From assembly GCA_030531165.1 (NCBI GenBank), contig JAUNOI010000004.1:1-64000 (forward strand): a stretch of 64,000 nt of DNA, in the 5' to 3' direction. Both the position numbers and the translations under genes were made by a program. The notes below the pieces were generated by a model. That model saw only the letters and a program-made list of their open reading frames with translations. It did not search any database and was not told the origin of the DNA. How positions within the stretch are numbered: the first letter of the stretch is position 1; each line of letters opens with the position of its first letter. The stretch comes from Lachnospiraceae bacterium (lineage in GTDB: Bacteria > Bacillota > Clostridia > Lachnospirales > Lachnospiraceae). Shown piece after piece: positions 15,910 through 25,941 of the stretch.

Positions 15910-16695
15910 TTATTTGTCCAAAGCCGCATCCTGGCTTTCCTGCCAGAGCATGTCCATAATTGACTTTTTGGTCTTTAAAAATTCCGGCAATACGAGGCAG
16001 TCGTGATTCCGTTCCTGTGGAAGATTTACATCCAAAACCTCGCGGATCGTTCCTGGTCTCCGGCTCATTACGTAGATCCTATCACCGAGCAATACCGCTT
16101 CATCGATGTCATGTGTAATAAATAGGATCGTTGTCTTCGTCTTCTTGCTGATACCCGCAAGAAGTTCCTGCATAACGACTCGGGTCTGTGCATCCAAAGC
16201 CCCAAAAGGTTCATCCATTAATAAGACTTCCGGTTCATTTGCCAACGTTCTCGCAATGGCAACTCTCTGCTTCATTCCACCGGAAAGTTGTTTTGGAAGT
16301 GCATGCTCAAATCCGTTCAATCCGACGAGTTCGATGTATTTCTTTGCCTGTTCTGCCCTTTCCGCCGCTGAAATTCCCTTCATCTTTAATCCGAATTCCA
16401 CATTCTTCTGCACGGAAAGCCACGGAAATAAACTATAACCCTGAAATACCATACCTCGGTCGGCGCCCGGACCTTTGACCGGCCTTCCATCCAAAAGCAC
16501 TTCTCCCGAAGTTGCTTCATTCAGTCCTCCCAGAATATTGATCAATGTAGTTTTACCGCATCCCGATGGACCTACGATCATAACAAATTCTGATTCTTTT
16601 ACTTCTAAATTCACATGGTCGATTGCAGTTACATCTCCATTTGTATCACTGTATATTTTTGTAAGGTCAATTGCCTGTAATTTTACATCTCCCAT
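15910..16695 (-). CDS. ABC transporter ATPase, NitT/TauT family
   Basis: The 261-residue nucleotide-binding protein has Walker A GPSGCGKTT (about residue 42), Q-loop FQGYSLFPWLSV, signature LSGGMKQR and Walker B VLLMDEPFGALD, followed by the H-loop ITHDIDEA. The PWLSV after the Q-loop is typical of SsuB/TauB. It powers uptake through the permease encoded 9 bases upstream. Confidence 0.92.
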   Translation of the reverse strand: MGDVKLQAIDLTKIYSDTNGDVTAIDHVNLEVKESEFVMIVGPSGCGKTTLINILGGLNEATSGEVLLDGRPVKGPGADRGMVFQGYSLFPWLSVQKNVEFGLKMKGISAAERAEQAKKYIELVGLNGFEHALPKQLSGGMKQRVAIARTLANEPEVLLMDEPFGALDAQTRVVMQELLAGISKKTKTTILFITHDIDEAVLLGDRIYVMSRRPGTIREVLDVNLPQERNHDCLVLPEFLKTKKSIMDMLWQESQDAALDK

Positions 16696-16704
16696 AATGT
16701 CCTC

Positions 16705-17478
16705 CTAATCATTCAAACGATCGTACCATGGTGCCACGATCTTCGTTAAAATACGGAACAGGAAATCCGTAATTAATCCAATCAACCCGATCAAAATCAA
16801 TCCCGCAAAAATCGTATCCGTTGCAAGATAACGCTGTGAACGGAGAATCATATATCCAAGCCCATTGCTTGCTGCTACCATCTCTGCTACTACGAGATAC
16901 GTCCATGCCCATCCGATCGTCAGTCGAAAATCATCCATCAGACCCGGAAGCGCTGCAGGAAAAATAACTTCCTTATATATCTGTAATTTCCCTGCTCCAA
17001 GTGTCTTCGCCGCATTAACCAGATTCTGGTCGACTCCGGACACTGTATCGCAGATCATAAGCACCAGCTGAAAGAATGTTCCAAGAAAAATGATCGTATA
17101 TTTTTGAGATTCTCCAATTCCCAAATATAATAAAGTTAACGGAACGAGGGCAACAACCGGCAGATATCTCGCAAATTCGATTACGGGCTGAATAAAAGCA
17201 CTAAATTTCTTTGAATTTGCCATGAACATACCAACTGGAAGTGCAACGATCACAGACCAGATCCAGCCAATCACTACTCTCATCGTCGATTCATAGCAAT
17301 TTGCCCATAATGACCCATCTTTATACATTTCAATCATCTTCTTAATGACTTCTAATGGCGACGGAAGGAAGAGATCTGACACAATTCCTCCAAATGTCAA
17401 AACACACCATATCACGATGATCAAACAAAAACAAATGAGTGATAACAATTGATATGGGCTGATTTTTTTCTTTTTCAT
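16705..17478 (-). CDS. ABC transporter permease, NitT/TauT family
   Basis: The 257-residue protein has six membrane helices and a cytoplasmic EAA-type loop (VNAAKTLGAGKLQIYKEVIFPAALPGLMD), as in SsuC/TauC. It forms the membrane channel as a homodimer. It is the first gene of the operon, with its promoter in the divergent region to the right. Confidence 0.92.
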   Translation of the reverse strand: MKKKKISPYQLLSLICFCLIIVIWCVLTFGGIVSDLFLPSPLEVIKKMIEMYKDGSLWANCYESTMRVVIGWIWSVIVALPVGMFMANSKKFSAFIQPVIEFARYLPVVALVPLTLLYLGIGESQKYTIIFLGTFFQLVLMICDTVSGVDQNLVNAAKTLGAGKLQIYKEVIFPAALPGLMDDFRLTIGWAWTYLVVAEMVAASNGLGYMILRSQRYLATDTIFAGLILIGLIGLITDFLFRILTKIVAPWYDRLND

Positions 17479-17722
17479 ATTATCATATTACCTCTCTACT
17501 AAACTAAAGTATTTTGCAATAACACAAGACTGTAGTTTTCTACAGTCCCTAAACGATGCAATATTCTTTTTTATTCTATCTTATATTATAAATTCTGACA
17601 AGCTTCTATTTGAATTAATTTCCATCTTTTCTTGCATAATATGACAAGAACCTTTATAATAACTTTAGTAAATCAGAGTGATAATTTATTATCAGATAAA
17701 AGAAAGAGAGGATATTTATTGA
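17479..17722. promoter_or_regulatory. divergent promoter region of two ABC operons
   Basis: On the minus strand, TTGTCA (17596-17601), 17 bases, TAGAAT (17573-17578) should drive the NitT/TauT operon. Its leader has a perfect 8-bp hairpin GACTGTAG-TTTT-CTACAGTC (17528-17547). On the plus strand, TTGCAT (17632-17637), 17 bases, TATAAT (17655-17660) should drive the amino-acid operon. The dyad TGATAAT-tt-ATTATCA at 17679-17694 lies just downstream of its start and could be an operator. Confidence 0.65.
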
Positions 17723-19246
17723 ATGAAAAAGCACATGAAAAAAATAATTCTGCTTCTTGCTGCTATTTCTATGCTTGCCGGGCTTTTGATCGGATGTGGA
17801 AACCAAAAACAGGCAACATCGGATCGAAAAACTTTCATCGTAGGTTTTGATGCAGAATTCCCTCCTTATGGATATAAGGATGATGACGGTGAGTACATAG
17901 GATTCGACTTAGATTTAGCAGAAGAAGTTTGTAACCGCAACGGATGGACATTGAAGAAACAGCCGATTGACTGGGATTCCAAAGATATGGAATTAAAAAC
18001 AGGCGCAATCGATTGTATATGGAATGGATTTACGATCAACGGACGCGAAAGCGGATATACCTGGTCCAAAGCATATATCGACAACTCCCAGGTAGTTATT
18101 GTAAGATCAGATTCTGATATTAAGAAACTTTCTGATCTAAAAGATAAGGTTATGGTTGTTCAGGCCGATTCTTCTGCGCTCGCAGCATTTACCGGCGGAG
18201 ATGCAACAGATGAAAATAAAGACCTGTACAATAGTTTTAAAGACTTTCAGCAGGTATCCGATTATAACAGCGCATTTATGAACCTCGAAGCAGGTTCCGT
18301 TGATGCCATCTGTATGGATTATGGTGTTGCCAAATTTCAAGTAGAGCAGCGCGGAGATGACTTCGTCATGTTAGACGAACGCGTATCCTCCGAACAGTAC
18401 GGTATCGGTTTCAAGTTAGGTAATACCGAACTGCGCGATCAGGTACAGGATGCTTTAGATAAGATGGAAGAAGACGGCACATTTGCAAAGATTGCCAAAG
18501 AATGGGGATTGGAAGATTCAATCTGTCTTGGTGAAAAGGGTACCGATTCTGCCTATTTACAGGATTATGATGAGTCCGCTCACCAGAGCATGATTACAAA
18601 AGTTGCAGAGATCATCCAACAGTTATCCAAAGGTATGCTCGCATCACTTGCGATTTTTGTATTAACATTGATTTTTTCTCTGCCACTTGGATTACTCATT
18701 TGTACGATTCGCAGATCCAAATTTAAATTATTGGAAATCATCGCTAAGATATATATTTCCATTATGCGTGGAACACCTTTGATGCTACAGCTGTTAGTTG
18801 TATTCTTCGGACCATATTATGTATTTCATGTTTCCGTATCAGCAGGTTTCCGCTTTTATGCAGTGATCATTGGATTTTCTATGAATTATGCCGCATATTT
18901 TGCAGAGATTTTCCGTGCCGGCATTGAAGGAATTCCAAAAGGACAGTATGAAGCTGCTGATGTACTCGGTTATACCCGTACACAGACATTTTGGAAGATT
19001 ATTTTTCCACAGATGGTAAAACATGTACTTCCACCTGTAACAAACGAAATCATTACCCTGGTAAAAGATACATCTTTAGCATTTGCCCTTGCTTACACAG
19101 AGATGTTTACACTGGCAAAACAGGTTGCCGCTGCACAGGCAAGCATTATGCCATTATTTGTAGCAGGTATTTTCTACTATGTATTTAACTTCATAGTAGC
19201 ATTTATCATGGGAAGCTTAGAAAAGAAACTGGCATATTACGAATAA
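17723..19246 (+). CDS. amino-acid ABC transporter, fused binding protein and permease
   Basis: The 507-residue protein joins two modules that are usually separate. Residues 1-25 are a lipoprotein-type signal (LLIGCGN). Residues 35-265 are a polar amino-acid binding domain ([21 protein letters not shown], then [12 protein letters not shown]). From about residue 300 comes a HisM/GlnP permease domain with EAA-like motif [22 protein letters not shown]. The ATPase follows 14 bases downstream. Such fusions are known in Firmicutes (GlnP-like). The substrate is probably a polar amino acid such as cystine, glutamine or arginine. Confidence 0.9.
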   Translation: MKKHMKKIILLLAAISMLAGLLIGCGNQKQATSDRKTFIVGFDAEFPPYGYKDDDGEYIGFDLDLAEEVCNRNGWTLKKQPIDWDSKDMELKTGAIDCIWNGFTINGRESGYTWSKAYIDNSQVVIVRSDSDIKKLSDLKDKVMVVQADSSALAAFTGGDATDENKDLYNSFKDFQQVSDYNSAFMNLEAGSVDAICMDYGVAKFQVEQRGDDFVMLDERVSSEQYGIGFKLGNTELRDQVQDALDKMEEDGTFAKIAKEWGLEDSICLGEKGTDSAYLQDYDESAHQSMITKVAEIIQQLSKGMLASLAIFVLTLIFSLPLGLLICTIRRSKFKLLEIIAKIYISIMRGTPLMLQLLVVFFGPYYVFHVSVSAGFRFYAVIIGFSMNYAAYFAEIFRAGIEGIPKGQYEAADVLGYTRTQTFWKIIFPQMVKHVLPPVTNEIITLVKDTSLAFALAYTEMFTLAKQVAAAQASIMPLFVAGIFYYVFNFIVAFIMGSLEKKLAYYE

Positions 19247-19260
19247 TCAGGAGGCAGAAC

Positions 19261-20016
19261 ATGAAATTATTAGAAATCAGTCATTTAAAGAAAAGTTTTG
19301 GAGACTTGGAAGTATTACGCGACATTTCTATGGATGTCTCCGAAGGAGAAGTCGTTGCGATCCTCGGTCCTTCCGGATCCGGAAAGTCCACATTTTTAAG
19401 ATGTGCAACGATGTTAGAGACGATGGATGCAGGCTCAATGAAATATGTCGGAGAATCTGCAGTAACAGACACGAACGGAAAAGCGGTCTATGCCGATAAA
19501 GGAACCTTGCATAAATTAAAAAATACATTTGGACTTGTATTCCAGAACTTTAATTTATTTCCGCATTATAATGTCATGAAAAATATTACTGATGCACCGA
19601 TCAGTGTACAAAAACGGAATAAATCTGAAGTAGAGGCGGAAGCAAAGGAACTCCTGGCAAAAGTCGGACTGGAAGGAAAAGAAGATTATTATCCATGTCA
19701 GTTATCAGGCGGACAACAGCAGCGTGTTGCAATTGCCCGTGCTCTTGCAATGAATCCAAAGATGATCTTCTTTGATGAACCGACATCTGCCCTCGATCCG
19801 GAAATCACCGCAGGTGTTCTGAAAGTACTTCGTCAGCTCGCAGAAGAAAAGATGACGATGATCATTGTTACACATGAAATCAACTTTGCAAGAAAAGTTG
19901 CTGACCGGGTTGTCTTCATGGATGAAGGTGTCATTGTCGAGCAGGGACGCCCGGAAGATGTCATTGACCATCCAAAGAATGAACGAACAAAGGCATTTTT
20001 GCAGAAAATGGCCTAA
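19261..20016 (+). CDS. amino-acid ABC transporter ATPase
   Basis: The 251-residue ATPase has Walker [10 protein letters not shown], signature LSGGQQQR, Walker [15 protein letters not shown] and H-loop VTHEI, the pattern of GlnQ/ArtP-type proteins. There is a slightly long insertion after the first strand region ([19 protein letters not shown]). It pairs with the fused binding protein/permease upstream. Confidence 0.93.
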   Translation: MKLLEISHLKKSFGDLEVLRDISMDVSEGEVVAILGPSGSGKSTFLRCATMLETMDAGSMKYVGESAVTDTNGKAVYADKGTLHKLKNTFGLVFQNFNLFPHYNVMKNITDAPISVQKRNKSEVEAEAKELLAKVGLEGKEDYYPCQLSGGQQQRVAIARALAMNPKMIFFDEPTSALDPEITAGVLKVLRQLAEEKMTMIIVTHEINFARKVADRVVFMDEGVIVEQGRPEDVIDHPKNERTKAFLQKMA

Positions 20017-20034
20017 CCTTCTCGTAAATAAACA

Positions 20035-20067
20035 AGGGACATTTGATAATCAAAATCAAATGTCCCT
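20035..20067. terminator. terminator between the amino-acid ABC operon and the HPr-LDH gene
   Basis: A perfect 13-bp stem (AGGGACATTTGAT/ATCAAATGTCCCT) with a 7-base loop. The minus side is followed by TTGTTTATTT, so it should end the HPr-LDH transcript. It probably also serves the convergent ABC operon. Confidence 0.75.
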
Positions 20068-20118
20068 GTCTATATTTCCACGAAGGTATAAATCAAACGG
20101 AAACAACATCCAGTTTCT

Positions 20119-21414
20119 CTACTGAGCTTTCACCTCAGCATTTCCATAATCTTTTCCTTCATTAAAGTTTCTTGCATTTTCCATCGTTACAACCGCAATT
20201 GCCTGCATCGCTTCTTTTGTAAAGAATGCCTGGTGACTCGTAACAACGACCTGTGGGAAGCTCAATAATCTTGCTGTAATGCAGTCCTGGATAACTTCAT
20301 CGCTGCGGTCGCAATATACATTATCATCTTCGCCTTCATAAACGTCCAGTGCAACCGCATGGAATTTGCCCTGCTTCAATGCACGGATCAACGCTTCCGT
20401 ATCGATCAGACCGCCTCTTGATGTATTAACAAGCATAACCGTCTCTTTCATCAAAGCAATACTTTCTTCATTGATCATATGATGTGTATTCGGGAATAAC
20501 GGTGCATGCAAAGAGATCAGATCCGATGTCTTAAATAGTTCGTCCTTCTCCACATAAGTCAGAATTCCCTGCTCTTCTAATGTTTTATTCGGGAATGCAT
20601 CCCATCCGATTACCTTCATGCCGTATCCCTTGCAAATCTGAGCCATACATACTCCGATTCGTCCAGTTCCTACGATACCCGCAACCTTATTATGTAAATC
20701 CAGACCTAATAAACCATTCAGGGCGAAATTATTATCTTTCATCTTTGTATATGCTTTATGCAGACGTCTGTTCGCTTCCTGCATGATTGCCATCGCATGT
20801 TCTGCAACCGCATATGGAGAATACGCAGGTACACGAAGCACAGTGATTCCACATTCCTTCGCCACATTCAGATCGACATTGTTAAATCCTGCACAACGGA
20901 GTAATATCAAGCGAATTCCCATTTTATGTAATTCACGTACCACCTCTCCGTTTACATTCGCATTTACAAAAACGCAGACTGCATCACTGCCGGCTGCAAG
21001 ACTGACGGTTTCCGGTCCGAGGTTCGAATCCAAAAAATGAATTTCTGTATTATAAGTCCCCTCACCCTTTTCTTTTGTCAATTCACTAAAGAAAATTCTA
21101 TCATAATCTTTTGTACCAAAGAACGCAATTTTAAATAAATCGCTGGAACCGCCGGCATCAAACTCTGTCTCTAATACATTCATGATCATATCATAACATG
21201 CCTCTTCATCCGTTCCTTCGATTTCGATTACCATAACGTCATCCTTCTTTAATGCCAAACGCATTAATTCCAGAACGTTTCGACCATTTGCTTCCTTATC
21301 TCCATGCTTAACTCGTACTAAAGAACGGAATTCTGTACAGTTCTGTGCAAAAACTGCACACGGTCTTGCATGAATACCCAGTCTGTTCGTAACCACATAA
21401 TTGATTTGTTTCAT
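20119..21414 (-). CDS. HPr domain fused to D-lactate-dehydrogenase-like 2-hydroxyacid dehydrogenase
   Basis: Residues 1-88 form an HPr-like phosphocarrier domain: GIHARP with His at position 15, the site phosphorylated by enzyme I. Position 46, the HPrK regulatory serine of Firmicutes HPr, is Asn. Residues 94-431 are a D-LDH-type enzyme: NAD motif GTGRIG (249-254), Arg in NTSRGG (R333), Glu in DVYEGE and catalytic His in TSHQAFF (H394). It would interconvert pyruvate and D-lactate with NADH. An AGGAGT-like site precedes the ATG, and the domains are in one frame with no internal start. It follows a lactate permease gene by 25 bases. The fusion suggests control of lactate flux by PTS phosphorylation state. 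Confidence 0.9.
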   Translation of the reverse strand: MKQINYVVTNRLGIHARPCAVFAQNCTEFRSLVRVKHGDKEANGRNVLELMRLALKKDDVMVIEIEGTDEEACYDMIMNVLETEFDAGGSSDLFKIAFFGTKDYDRIFFSELTKEKGEGTYNTEIHFLDSNLGPETVSLAAGSDAVCVFVNANVNGEVVRELHKMGIRLILLRCAGFNNVDLNVAKECGITVLRVPAYSPYAVAEHAMAIMQEANRRLHKAYTKMKDNNFALNGLLGLDLHNKVAGIVGTGRIGVCMAQICKGYGMKVIGWDAFPNKTLEEQGILTYVEKDELFKTSDLISLHAPLFPNTHHMINEESIALMKETVMLVNTSRGGLIDTEALIRALKQGKFHAVALDVYEGEDDNVYCDRSDEVIQDCITARLLSFPQVVVTSHQAFFTKEAMQAIAVVTMENARNFNEGKDYGNAEVKAQ

Positions 21415-21439
21415 TTTGCCACTCCTTTTCTTACACTGT

Positions 21440-22978
21440 TTATATGAAATATGTGCCTGCCATACAGATGATTCCTGCTATAACTGTATAGAACAGACAA
21501 TATTTGAATACTTTTCCTAAAATCACACTTTCAGAACCCACTGCATTGATAGCGCCTGCCCCAATTGCAATACTCTGAGGACAGATCATCTTTCCAATGC
21601 CGGCTCCCATAATATTCGCAGACGCAATCCAGGTCGAATCCAAACCTAAGGATAAAGCAGTTTCTTTTTGCAATCCTCCGAATAATACACAGGTCGATGT
21701 ACCGGAACCGGTAACAAAGCCGCCTACAACGCCAATCAGCGGAGAAATAATCGGATATGCCGCTCCCGTAATTACAACGAGGAACTGCGCAATATCAGAA
21801 ATCATACCGCTGTATCCAAGAATCTTTGCTGTGGACATAACGCAGCAGATCGTCAGTACAGTCTTCCAATATGCTTTTAATGTATCGATTAATATTGTTA
21901 ACATCTGTGAAATCTTCGCTTTCTGAATCAAACCACCGATAATTGCTGCAATAAAGATAATTACTCCCGGCGTATTGATCCAGCTGAATGTCAATGTACT
22001 TCCTCCTTCACCGGCATATACGATAACCTGCGATTTAAACTGTGCCAGAAAATCGTGAATCGGCGGACATAAATCGGATACGGCCATTAACAAAACAAAA
22101 ATCAGAATAAACGGACTCCATGCAATCACTCCATCTTTAAATGTAATCTTTTCATCCGATTCCTGACGAATCTCAATCTCGTATTCCGGATCCTTTTTCG
22201 GACCTAATTTTCCTGCTGCCGCGATCATGCAGATCATCGAAACGATCGCTCCGATAATATTCGGTAATTCTGCTCCGATAAAGTGTGCCGTCAAATACTG
22301 CGGTATTACAAAAGACAACGATGCAATCAATGTCATCGGTATCATACCTTTTAATGACTTTAATCCTTTTCCGCAGATGCAGACAATGAAAAACGGAGAT
22401 AACGCAGTCAGAAGCATCTGAATTAATGCAATATCTGTACATAATGGTAAAATATCAATTCCGGTAATGGAAGAGAGAGTTACCGTCGGTACTCCTACTG
22501 AACCAAACGCCGTCGGCGTCGAATTGACAACCAGACATCCGACAACCGCACTCATCGGATTCAATCCAATACCTGCAAGCATCGAAGCCGGAATGGCAAC
22601 CGCAGTTCCGAAACCTGCCATTCCTTCCATAAAGTTACCAAATCCCCATCCAATAATCAATGCTAACACACGGCTGTCACAGGAGACATTTCCGAGCATC
22701 TTCTTAATCTTGTCCATTGCTCCGGTCATCAATGTCAGATTATAGGTAAATAATGCCGCTATAATAACCAGACAGATCGGCCAGAGGGCATTTAACACGC
22801 CTTCCAGTACAGCTGTGGCTGCACACGCAGCACTCATTTTTTTATAAAACATTCCCAACAGGACCGTAATTGCCAATGTAATCGCGCACGCTTTATGTCC
22901 TGCCATCTTCAAGCCGCTCAATGCAGCGATCAACCATACGATCGGCAATATCGCCAATACAAACTTTAAAAACATCAT
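21440..22978 (-). CDS. lctP: L-lactate permease family transporter (first copy)
   Basis: The 512-residue protein has about 12-14 membrane helices and the LctP hallmarks: GWGFGNFMEGMAGFGTAVAIP, VVNSTPTAFGSVGVPTVTL and GSGTSTCVLFGGLQ. It moves lactate (or glycolate) with protons. It is closely similar over its whole length to the second permease at 57293-58840. Here it is transcribed with an HPr-LDH fusion instead of an Etf-linked enzyme, so export or exchange of D-lactate is plausible. Confidence 0.92.
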   Translation of the reverse strand: MMFLKFVLAILPIVWLIAALSGLKMAGHKACAITLAITVLLGMFYKKMSAACAATAVLEGVLNALWPICLVIIAALFTYNLTLMTGAMDKIKKMLGNVSCDSRVLALIIGWGFGNFMEGMAGFGTAVAIPASMLAGIGLNPMSAVVGCLVVNSTPTAFGSVGVPTVTLSSITGIDILPLCTDIALIQMLLTALSPFFIVCICGKGLKSLKGMIPMTLIASLSFVIPQYLTAHFIGAELPNIIGAIVSMICMIAAAGKLGPKKDPEYEIEIRQESDEKITFKDGVIAWSPFILIFVLLMAVSDLCPPIHDFLAQFKSQVIVYAGEGGSTLTFSWINTPGVIIFIAAIIGGLIQKAKISQMLTILIDTLKAYWKTVLTICCVMSTAKILGYSGMISDIAQFLVVITGAAYPIISPLIGVVGGFVTGSGTSTCVLFGGLQKETALSLGLDSTWIASANIMGAGIGKMICPQSIAIGAGAINAVGSESVILGKVFKYCLFYTVIAGIICMAGTYFI

Positions 22979-23020
22979 AATTCTAACCTCTCTTATTACA
23001 TATCAATTCCTACAACTTCC

Positions 23021-23049
23021 ATTATACCTCATTGTTGAAAAAATGACAA
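23021..23049 (-). promoter_or_regulatory. promoter of the lctP - HPr-LDH operon
   Basis: On the minus strand, -35 TTGTCA (23044-23049), a 17-base spacer and -10 TATAAT (23021-23026) lie about 45 bases before the lctP start. No GGGTNACCC operator like that of the second lactate operon is present here. Confidence 0.75.
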
Positions 23050-23159
23050 AATAATTATTGATAAAATACAATGATTTAGTAACTATTTTCTATGCGATCG
23101 CAGAATCAACGCGTCTTATCAGTTATTGTATCGAAAATTCCGGGAAATTTCCAATACAT

Positions 23160-23365
23160 AAAATAAGGGCTATCTGTTCTTTTTCTGATCAGATAGCCCT
23201 GTTAATGAATTTCTAGAAGTTTCACTTTATAACCTCGCTTTCTATAAAATTTTGACTTGTTCCTCTATAATATTAACTCTATGTATTAAGAGATTAAAAA
23301 GGAAATAAAAAATTAATTATGTCAATGGACTGTACCTCCTATTTCTTTTTGTCTTCTTTATTTAT
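23160..23365 (-). ncRNA. orphan transcription unit, candidate small RNA of about 200 nt
   Basis: A consensus promoter (TTGACA 23395-23400, 17 bases, TATAAT 23372-23377, minus strand) is followed by a segment with no gene of its own. It ends in the strong hairpin AGGGCTATCTG/CAGATAGCCCT (23166-23200) with a TTATTTT tail. There is no ATG in the segment. An AGGAGG lies near its 5' end, and a 7-codon GTG frame (MKLLEIH) with GAGG upstream sits just before the hairpin. The downstream lctP has its own promoter. It could be a small RNA or an attenuated leader. I do not recognise a known RNA family. Confidence 0.5.
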
Positions 23366-23371
23366 GTTTAT

Positions 23372-23400
23372 ATTATAGAACTATTTTTCTTATTTGTCAA
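23372..23400 (-). promoter_or_regulatory. perfect sigma-A promoter of the orphan unit
   Basis: TTGACA, exactly 17 bases, then TATAAT on the minus strand, with an A/T-rich tract upstream. It is the best match to consensus in the window. Confidence 0.85.
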
Positions 23401-23502
23401 CTATTTTTTGAAAATATTTTGTTCTTTTTATTATATTCAGAATTTTCTGATAATTTATCTTGCATTATAATATCTGAAATCGTATTGCTAAAAGGCGGGA
23501 CA

Positions 23503-24228
23503 TCATATTCCCCGCCTTTCCGCTTCTTCTACGATCCAATCGATCGTATCCTGGATATCCCCGATATCTCCGGGATTGATTTCAAACGCATCACCAAGAA
23601 GCATATATTCCTCTCCATCTACGATCATCCCTCCCCGATTCGGAAGTGCAAAGATCGGAATTCCGTGCAGTTTCAAATCTGTCACAAGACTTGCCAGCTG
23701 ACGAAACGACTGTTCATAGTGAACTTCGATATCAAAACCCGACAGCAACCCGAGCCCTTCATGATAAGCGTAATCCTGCCCTTCTTCCTCCGGCGTCAGA
23801 TGATAACGGTCAAATTGAATCATCGCCCCGGCACTCGTTCCCATGACAATTCCTTTAAAATTCTGAATTAATTTGCGGATGTTCAGCCGGTCGATCCGAT
23901 ATAGAAACCGATCCGGATATCCACCGGTCAGAAAAATGATATGGGCAAAGTGGAATTTGCGGCGGATTGTCTTCCTCGAATCCTTATAATAATGTAAGAC
24001 CTGAATATTTCTCCGCTTTATCCCGTAATTTACAAATTCCTTTGCAATGTCCTCAAACTCATCCTTTCCCTTACGAAAATGCTGATCGAATTCTTCCGCA
24101 TTATGGATGTAATCCTCATGGTAGGAGAGGGGTATGATCAGCACCTTCATGTATGGTTTGATAATCTTCTTCAATGCGTCATAAGCAAATTCTTCACTAA
24201 AATTATTGATATTGAGCAAAATATTCAT
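23503..24228 (-). CDS. peptidase S51 (peptidase E-like) family protein
   Basis: The 241-residue protein has the nucleophile elbow GTSAGAM (VMGTSAGAM) after HIIFLTGGYPDRF, as in dipeptidase E and cyanophycinase-type S51 enzymes, and a later region IPIFALPNRGGMIVDG. It would act on Asp-X or similar peptides in the cytosol, though family members vary. It starts 21 bases after the glucosidase gene, so the two are probably co-transcribed. The functional link between them is unclear. Confidence 0.75.
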   Translation of the reverse strand: MNILLNINNFSEEFAYDALKKIIKPYMKVLIIPLSYHEDYIHNAEEFDQHFRKGKDEFEDIAKEFVNYGIKRRNIQVLHYYKDSRKTIRRKFHFAHIIFLTGGYPDRFLYRIDRLNIRKLIQNFKGIVMGTSAGAMIQFDRYHLTPEEEGQDYAYHEGLGLLSGFDIEVHYEQSFRQLASLVTDLKLHGIPIFALPNRGGMIVDGEEYMLLGDAFEINPGDIGDIQDTIDWIVEEAERRGI

Positions 24229-24249
24229 AACCTTACCTTCTTTACCTGT

Positions 24250-25911
24250 TTAAAATAATTCCAGCACAACAACCTCATATGGCTTTAAGCAAATTGCTTT
24301 TCCCTCGAACGTCGTCTGCGGATAGTTCACAAAGATGACATTACCCTGTTCTTCCAGTTCCAGTTTCTTCGGATCATGGGAATAATTGCAGAGAAACAGT
24401 ACTTTTTGATTCTGGTGGGATCTTGTAAATGCAAAAATTGTATCTTCCGATTCATATTTTGGAACGAGATCTCCATATGCAAACAGATCGCCATATTCTT
24501 CTGATTTGCGGAAAGCGATCAGCCGGCGATAAAAATTCAGGATCGAACCATATTCCTTTTCCTGATTCTCCACATTGATTTCTCTATAATTTGGATTTAC
24601 TTTCTGCCAAGGCGTTCCGGTCGTAAATCCTGCCTGATCATGATCGCTCCACTGAACCGGAGTTCTTGCATTATCCCTTCCATAACGGTTAACACTCGCC
24701 AATGCTTCCTCGTGACTATAACCAAGATCAACGGCTTCCTTATATTGATCCTTTGCCGCCGTATCATCGAATTCCTCCATCGAATCAAAGGTAATATTCG
24801 TCATGCCGATTTCCTGTCCCTGATATAAAAATGGGAGTCCCCGCAACAAAAGATTGATCGAACCGAGCGCAGTTACGCTGTAAAAGCTATAATCCCCTTC
24901 CGGAATCAGCACACTCGCGCCTCTTGGTTGATCGTGATTTTCCACGACATTGGCAAAAAATCCCTTTTTCTGCTTTTGAAAGATGATATCACGCCATATT
25001 TTCGGATCAAATGTCTGAATACGCGTTTTCAGACTCTCCTTTAAAAACGGAATAATAGGATCGAAGAAAAACATCGTTGAAAAGTATCCATTCTCTCCAA
25101 TAAATTCTTCGGTTCTCTCTCCGGTCGGATCAAATACTTCACCGATCGTCAATGCCTGATGCGGTTCAAAGCAGCGCATCTTTAATTCTTGTAGAAATTC
25201 TCCGATTCCTTCGGTCTGCTCCAACATCTTCGATGCACTTGCAAGTCCGTCCGGTCTGTCCGCAGGATAATTTTCCCATGAGAGATTCTTCTTAATATTA
25301 ATGATCGCGTCAATACGGAAGCCCGCGATACCAAGATCAAGCCACCAATTTACGATATCATAAATTTCCTCACGAACTTCCGGATTCTCCCAGTTCAGAT
25401 CGGGCTGTTCCTTTGCAAATGTATGTAGATAATACAGATCTTCCGCTTCATGCCCTGGAAGAAGATCCCAGACACTTCCACCAAATTCTGACCGCCAGTT
25501 ATTCGGTATCAGATCGCTTTTCTTTTCAATATAAAAGTATCTGCCGTATTTGCCGAACGGATCCTCAATCGCTTTTTGAAACCATTCATGTTGATCAGAA
25601 CAATGATTGACGACCAGATCCATTAAAATATGCATATCCCGTTTCTTTGCCTCGGCAATCAGCCGTATCATATCCTCCATCGTTCCAAAGCACGGATCAA
25701 TCGCACGATAATCCGAGACATCATATCCCTGATCGACCATCGGTGACTGATACATTGGAGAAATCCAGATAATATCGATTCCAAGACCCTTTAAATAATC
25801 CAGCCTCGATATGATCCCCGGAATATCACCAATTCCATCTCCATTGCTGTCCTGAAAACTTTTCGGATAGATTTGATATGCAACTTTTTTCTTCCACCAA
25901 TCCTTTTTCAT
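24250..25911 (-). CDS. malL: GH13 oligo-alpha-glucosidase (oligo-1,6-glucosidase type)
   Basis: The 553-residue cytosolic enzyme has the GH13 motifs in order: DLVVNHCSDQHEWF, the nucleophile Asp in GFRIDAIINI, the acid/base Glu in LTIGEVFD, and VVENHDQPR. The beginning, KKKVAYQIYPKSFQDSNGDGIGDIPG, is typical of subfamily 31. It would split isomaltose-type or maltose-type oligosaccharides to glucose. The ATG has a GGAG site. A leader with a terminator-like hairpin lies upstream. Confidence 0.92.
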   Translation of the reverse strand: MKKDWWKKKVAYQIYPKSFQDSNGDGIGDIPGIISRLDYLKGLGIDIIWISPMYQSPMVDQGYDVSDYRAIDPCFGTMEDMIRLIAEAKKRDMHILMDLVVNHCSDQHEWFQKAIEDPFGKYGRYFYIEKKSDLIPNNWRSEFGGSVWDLLPGHEAEDLYYLHTFAKEQPDLNWENPEVREEIYDIVNWWLDLGIAGFRIDAIINIKKNLSWENYPADRPDGLASASKMLEQTEGIGEFLQELKMRCFEPHQALTIGEVFDPTGERTEEFIGENGYFSTMFFFDPIIPFLKESLKTRIQTFDPKIWRDIIFQKQKKGFFANVVENHDQPRGASVLIPEGDYSFYSVTALGSINLLLRGLPFLYQGQEIGMTNITFDSMEEFDDTAAKDQYKEAVDLGYSHEEALASVNRYGRDNARTPVQWSDHDQAGFTTGTPWQKVNPNYREINVENQEKEYGSILNFYRRLIAFRKSEEYGDLFAYGDLVPKYESEDTIFAFTRSHQNQKVLFLCNYSHDPKKLELEEQGNVIFVNYPQTTFEGKAICLKPYEVVVLELF

Positions 25912-25941
25912 CTTTTCTCCTTTCGAATATATAATGTAAAA

